From: Serripes groenlandicus
Lineage: Eukaryota; Mollusca; Bivalvia; Cardiida; Cardiidae
DNA: 64,000 bases
NCBI GenBank assembly: GCA_031761405.1
Contig: JASEVX010000017.1
Span: 12,897,652 to 12,961,651, forward strand
Direction of reading: 5' to 3'
Under the pieces are notes generated by a model. That model was not told the DNA's origin. It made no database searches and worked only from the letters and a program-made list of their open reading frames with translations. Positions within the stretch are counted from its first letter, which is position 1. Every line of letters starts with the position of its first letter. Shown piece by piece: positions 56,301 to 62,300 of this stretch. The translations under genes were made by a program, and so were the position numbers.

Positions 56301-59300
56301 CGTAGTGGGGCATATATTTCGGATGAAAATCACCCTAAAGACCTTCAAGCTCGCAACAACAGTGAGGATAAATTGACCTTAATTACAAATTTAGAGGATA
56401 ATATATTGACCTTAATTACAAATTTAGAGGATGATATTAACAAGATGTATGATAAGGCAGACAAACTATGTGAGGAGTATATTGATTAAACATGTTATTA
56501 AAATATTTACATGTTATATGCGGTGAGAAGGTCACTTCGCTCCAGCGCATACAACATGACCAAAAAATACTTAGTTTTCACCATATTATAGCGAGGGACG
56601 AGCCCTTAGGGTGATTTTCATCCGAAATATATGCCCCACTTCCCCTAACGTAAAAAAATGAATTTTATGAATTTTATGAAAATAGCTTAAAGAAAATAAA
56701 TCTATAATAAAAATGAATATGAATATGAATATGTTTAGTAGAATCGGTAAAAAAGCTTTGAATGCTGTTTCAAGGGTAACGCCTCAGTTTATCAAAAACG
56801 CGGCAAAGGGAGCTCTAACACGTGTGACGCCTCAGTTTATCAAAAACAAGGCAACACAATTCACTGAATGGCTTAGTGATTATGTTGAGCCACAAACCTT
56901 CACCCAAACATTGGATGAGATTAAAGAGCATGTAAAAAATACATACAAGAAAGTGCAACCTTTCAAAGTTGAGGAAAGTAGGTCGGCTTTAAAAAGATTT
57001 ACTATACAATACGAGATTAAAGGAAAAAGCGGTTATGGAGCCCAATTCATTCCAGAAACATTTTTAAATGCTGTAAAGCCTGATGTTGTTAAACTTATTT
57101 CCGCAAACCGTATGACAAAAATTAAAGTAATTCTTAACTGTAGGATGGAGAAAACTAGTATATTAACAGGTGATGTTATTTCAGAACCTTCATCATTTCA
57201 CTCTCATATTGAGGTTAATTTAGAAGGAACAGATGCGAGTGATTTGTATGACACAATTACTGATAGAATTATGGAAGCATTATCAAACTTTCAAAGACAG
57301 GGTAGTAATTGGATCTTCAAAGAAATTATTAGTTTGGAGCTTCATACAGTCAAGTATAAACCACTACGAGGTAATTCTTATATCCCACTCCCCGGAAAGC
57401 TTGCATTAAAGAAGGCAATCATCAACATGAAAAACGAGGATGACATGTGCTTTAAGTGGAGTGTTGTTAGAGCGTTAAATCCGGTAAAATGTCATGAGGA
57501 GCGTATCTCAAAACTATTAAAACAACAATCGGAAGAACTTAACTGGGACAAGATCACATTTCCAGTTGACCTTAAAACCATAGATAGGTTTGAAAAACAA
57601 AATGTCACCATCTCCGTCAATGTCTTTGGTTATGAAAATGGAGACGTCTATCCTCTTAGGATTAGTAAGGCGCAACCGCAGCTGGAAGTGGGAAACGATT
57701 CCCACCCCATTAACCTTTTACTTATAGATAATGGGGAGAAACAACATTACTGCCTCATTAAAAGCATGAGCAAATTGCTATCCATACAAATGAGTAAAGA
57801 TGGACATACAAGACATTACTGCCTCCGATGCCTTAACTCTTTTATCTCAGAGGAATCCTTAGGTAAGCATAAAGAGTACTGCGACTCAAATGATGCTGTA
57901 AAAATTGAAATGCCGAAGGAAGGATCAACCTTAAAATTTAAACACTTTTTCAAACAAATGAAAGTGCCTTTTGTAGTGTATGCAGATTTTGAAGCCTTTA
58001 CTCAAAAGCTGGATACAACCCAGCCAAACCCAGAAAACAGTTACACCAAGCAGTATCAGAAGCATACTCCTAGTGGGTTTCGCTACTACATCGTCTGCTT
58101 TGATGATGAGGTTTACAAAAGGTTAAACCTAAAGGAAAATCCTGTCATTTACACTAAGAAATCTGAAGATGATGATGTACCTCAAATCTTTGTTGAAAGC
58201 CTGGAACAAAGCATGAAAAACATTTACAACAAATGTGGACATGCAAAGATGCTCATTACATCTGATGAGCAAAAGGCTTTCGAGAAGGCAACAGCATGCT
58301 GGATATGCCAAGAAAATTTGGATAGTGATAGGGTAAGAGATCACTGTCATTTCTCTGGTAAGTATCGAGGAGCTGCTCATAACACTTGCAACCTCAAGTA
58401 CCGAAAACCCAAGTTTACCCCCGTTTATTTTCACAACCTAAGTGGATATGACTCCCACCTGTTTATTAAAAACTTAGGTAAAACGGAGGGTAATATTAAT
58501 TGTATTCCTAACAACGAAGAAAAGTACATATCATTTACAAAAGAGTATGTAATTGACAGGTTCACCAACAAAAAAGGAGAAGAAAAGGAGGTGAAACATC
58601 AGCTGCGGTTTCTTGACAGCTTTAAGTTCATGCCATCTAGTTTAGCTGAACTGGTAGGCAATCTTCAGAAAGATCAATTTGTGAACTTAAGAAGCTATTT
58701 AGTAAATGATCAAATTAATTCTATGGGCTGGAACGGAGTGAGGAGCGTCGCCTCCCTCGATAAGAAGTTAAGTTTACTAACACGAAAAGGTGTCTATCCA
58801 TATGACTACGTCGATGGTCTTGAAAAGCTGTCTGAAAAACAGTTACCTCCAAAGGAAGAGTTCTATTCCAAGTTGAGTGGCGATAACATTTCAGACAAAG
58901 ACTATGTGCACGCACAACAGGTCTGGAAAGAGTTTGATTGTAAAACGATGAGAGATTATCATGATCTCTATCTTACATCAGATGTATTGCTTTTAGCAGA
59001 TGTCTTTGAAACTTTTAGAGATGTTTGTATGAAAAACTACTCATTAGATCCTGCTTGGTACTATACATCACCAGGTTTGTCTTGGGATGCTGCATTAAAG
59101 TATACCAATGTAAAGCTAGAGTTGTTAACAGATCCTGACATGCTACTTATGATTGAGAAAGGAATTAGAGGAGGTGTTAGCAGTATCATGACTCGGCATG
59201 GAAAGGCTAATAATAAATACATGGGAGATGAGTTTGATCCTAAAAAGGGTAGTACGTATCTGCAGTATCTCGATGCGAACAATTTATATGGATGGGCTAT

Positions 59301-62300
59301 GAGCAAACCTTTACCCACAAGCGGTTTTGAGTGGATGAGTGATGATGAATTAAATAATTGGAAAAAGGAAAAGTGCATTCTCGAAGTAGATTTAGAGTAT
59401 TCTAAAGAGCTACATGATTTACATAACGACTACCCTCTAGCCCCAGAACGAGTCACTGTAAATAAGGTTGAAAAACTTATTCCTAATTTAAATAATAAAA
59501 CTAAATACGTAGTGCATTACGAAAATCTTAAGCTATATGAAAGCTTGGGTTTAAAAATAACAAAAATTTATAGAGGTATTAAATTTAACGAAAGTAATTG
59601 GCTTAAAAAGTACATTGATCTCAACACATCTCTTCGTGCTAAAGCAACCAATGACTTTGAAAGGGACTTTTTTAAGCTTATGAACAATTCTGTTTTTGGA
59701 AAGACTATGGAAAACATTCGAAACAGGGTTGACATTAAACTTGTAAATGATGAAAGTAAGGCTTTAAAGCTTTCAGCAAAGCCTAACTACAAACATTGTA
59801 CTATCTTTGATGAAAACTTAATTGCAGTTCATATGAAAAAGACCAAGGTTAGGTTTGACAAACCGGTTTACTTGGGGATGTGTATTCTTGACATCAGCAA
59901 AACCTTAATGTATGATTTTCATTACAATTACATTAAAGCAAAATATGGGGAGGATGCTAAGCTATTATTTACTGACACTGACAGTTTAGCATATGAAATT
60001 AAAACTGAAGACTTTTACAAAGATATAAGTCCAGATGTAAATGATATGTTTGATACAAGTGGAATACCAAACAGTCATCCCTCTTGTATACAAACTGGTA
60101 TAAACAAAAAGGTTGTTGGTATGATGAAGGATGAATGTGGAGGAAAGATTATGAGCGAGTTTGTTGGATTGAGAGCAAAATTATATTCATATAAGATGTA
60201 TGAGGGTAAGGAAGAAAAACGTTGTAAAGGTGTTAAGCAGAGTGTAGTCAAAAAGGAGATTAGCTTCGATGACTACAAGACCTGTCTGTTTAGTAGAAAG
60301 GAGAAAATGAAGAAAATGAATGTAATACGGAGTCATGGGCATCAGATGTACACGGAGGAGATCAATAAGGTCGCCTTGTCAGCGAACGACGACAAGAGGG
60401 TCATTCAGGAGGATGGAGTGCATACGTTTGCATATGGACATTGGCGCCTGTAGGAGAACCCAGCCCCCGTAGGAGAACCCCCAGTAGGAGAACCCCCAGT
60501 AGGAGAACCACCAGTAGGAGAACCACCAGTAGGAGAACCACCAGTAGGAGAACCACCAGTAGGAGAACCTGCGCAACGTTGGGTGGGGCGCCCCTCAGGA
60601 GAAGACAATTTATGACATTAAATTATTACTATCTTTTTTTTTTATGGAGCGCATTTATCCATAAATTAAAAATGGTATGGTACCCTGGCTATAAAAAGTT
60701 TAAAAGTTACATGGTAAAAGTATGGTAGAAAATGAAAATGTCCCAGAATTGGTAATATACTACTACTACCATACATACATGCTCTGGATTGAAAATGAGC
60801 AAAGAACCATACCAGTGGAGCATAGGCCCTCATGGGCCTCTTGTTTATATTTTTACTGAGATTTTTTGGAAAATGTCTGCTGCAGATTTGATGAATGTGG
60901 GAAAGAGTTAAGTGAAAAAAATAAATGATTTTTAATGACTGGGAATGAATGTTGGTAATATGTAGTATTAAAAGGCATTTGTGTTCCTTGGATTTTCAGA
61001 GAGATCAATAGGTTGTTATATACATTTAGATTTGTTCTAACATATTGTTATTATGAGTCCTGAGTTAAATGGAGTTTTGTCAGATAAGGTATAATATAAT
61101 ACATAGATAACACAAGGCAATCAGTTTCATGACAATTTTAGTGTAATTATTTTCACTGTAGTAACTAACAAATGGTCAAATTTTGAGTAATCATTGTCAT
61201 TGTAGTAACATGTGTTCAAATCTTAGTGTGATTATATTCACTGTAGTAACATGTGTTCAAATTTTAGTGTAATTATTTTCACTGTAGTAACATGTGTTAA
61301 AATTTTAGTGTAATCATTTTCACTGTAGTAACATGTGTTCTATTTCAGAATGCTCATGATAATATAATATGTGCCATGGTGGCTGCAGGAGACTACCTCT
61401 TTACATCATCCTTTTCTCTTGTTAAAGTAAGTATCACAGCACATTTCTTTGACCTTTGTTGGGTAGATGTATGATGGCTTGAGTTACATCATACAGATCA
61501 ATTTGAATTTAAACTTGAGTAAGTGGTCACCTCTGTTAAGCGGTCATTTGAATGTTAACCCTTTCCCACATACAACAAATCTGCAGCAGACAACTTTGAA
61601 AACATATTGATAAAAACATGAAGTATCTACATTAATGAGAGTTTAATTATGAAATAGAGTTGAAAACATTGTGGCAAAAGAATAAATTGCTTGTTTTGAA
61701 CAATTTCTTCTTTTGCTACAATGTTTTCAAAAGTCATCTGCTGCAGAGGCGTCAGAAAGCATCTGTATGTGGGAAAGGGTTAACCAACAGACACTGCCTT
61801 ATATATATTTGACTTTTGCCATCAGTCTTAAGCATCCACATTTTTATTTCTCCCTAGGTCTTATGGCCTTAGTTGGACTAAAGTTTGCAATAAAATTTAG
61901 ATAGAGGATATTTCATGAGTGTTTATTTATTATCACGAGTTTACTAAGATGATATGCAGCGAACCTTGGCGAGTGTCTTTTTCAGCTTAGTTAAGAGTTT
62001 ATTCAAAGTGAAAATAAATAAACACAGATTAGGTGTTCTATTTATCACATAAAGTGATTTATGAGGCCTATTTCGAAAAAATGTACTTGAAATTTGCCAG
62101 TTTTGGGCCAATGTGACTAACGTTATATAACGTCAAACCGCTGACATGACGTCATTTTCATAGTTTGGTTTTCGCGTTGTAACTAAGACTTCAGCGTAAG
62201 ACTGGAAACCAATCTAGTAGTGTCATATGATATTTATGTAATGGGTTTTTGACACTCCCAGAGAGGGCTTTATGTGATACTCTGATATAAATTTCATAGA

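Larger units (their letters stand above)
46122..60767 (+). mobile_element. Complete Polinton/Maverick (adintovirus-like) element, 14,646 bp
   Basis: The element starts AGTAGTAGTATATTACC and ends in its reverse complement, has 520-bp terminal inverted repeats, and is flanked by a perfect 6-bp duplication ACCATA. Six-bp duplications and AG...CT ends are known for Polintons. It carries protein-primed PolB, a retroviral-like integrase, adenain-type protease, packaging ATPase, and major and minor capsid proteins, the signature set that groups Polintons with polintoviruses. The two TIRs differ at only about two positions by eye, so the insertion is recent. Most reading frames are open; the integrase start is the exception. 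It lies in intron 9 of the TRAF7-like gene in the same orientation as the polymerase, inside an older dispersed repeat. Confidence 0.97.

Noticed and set aside
58129..58434. Minus-strand frames inside polB
   Set aside because: They are shadows of the strongly supported polymerase frame.
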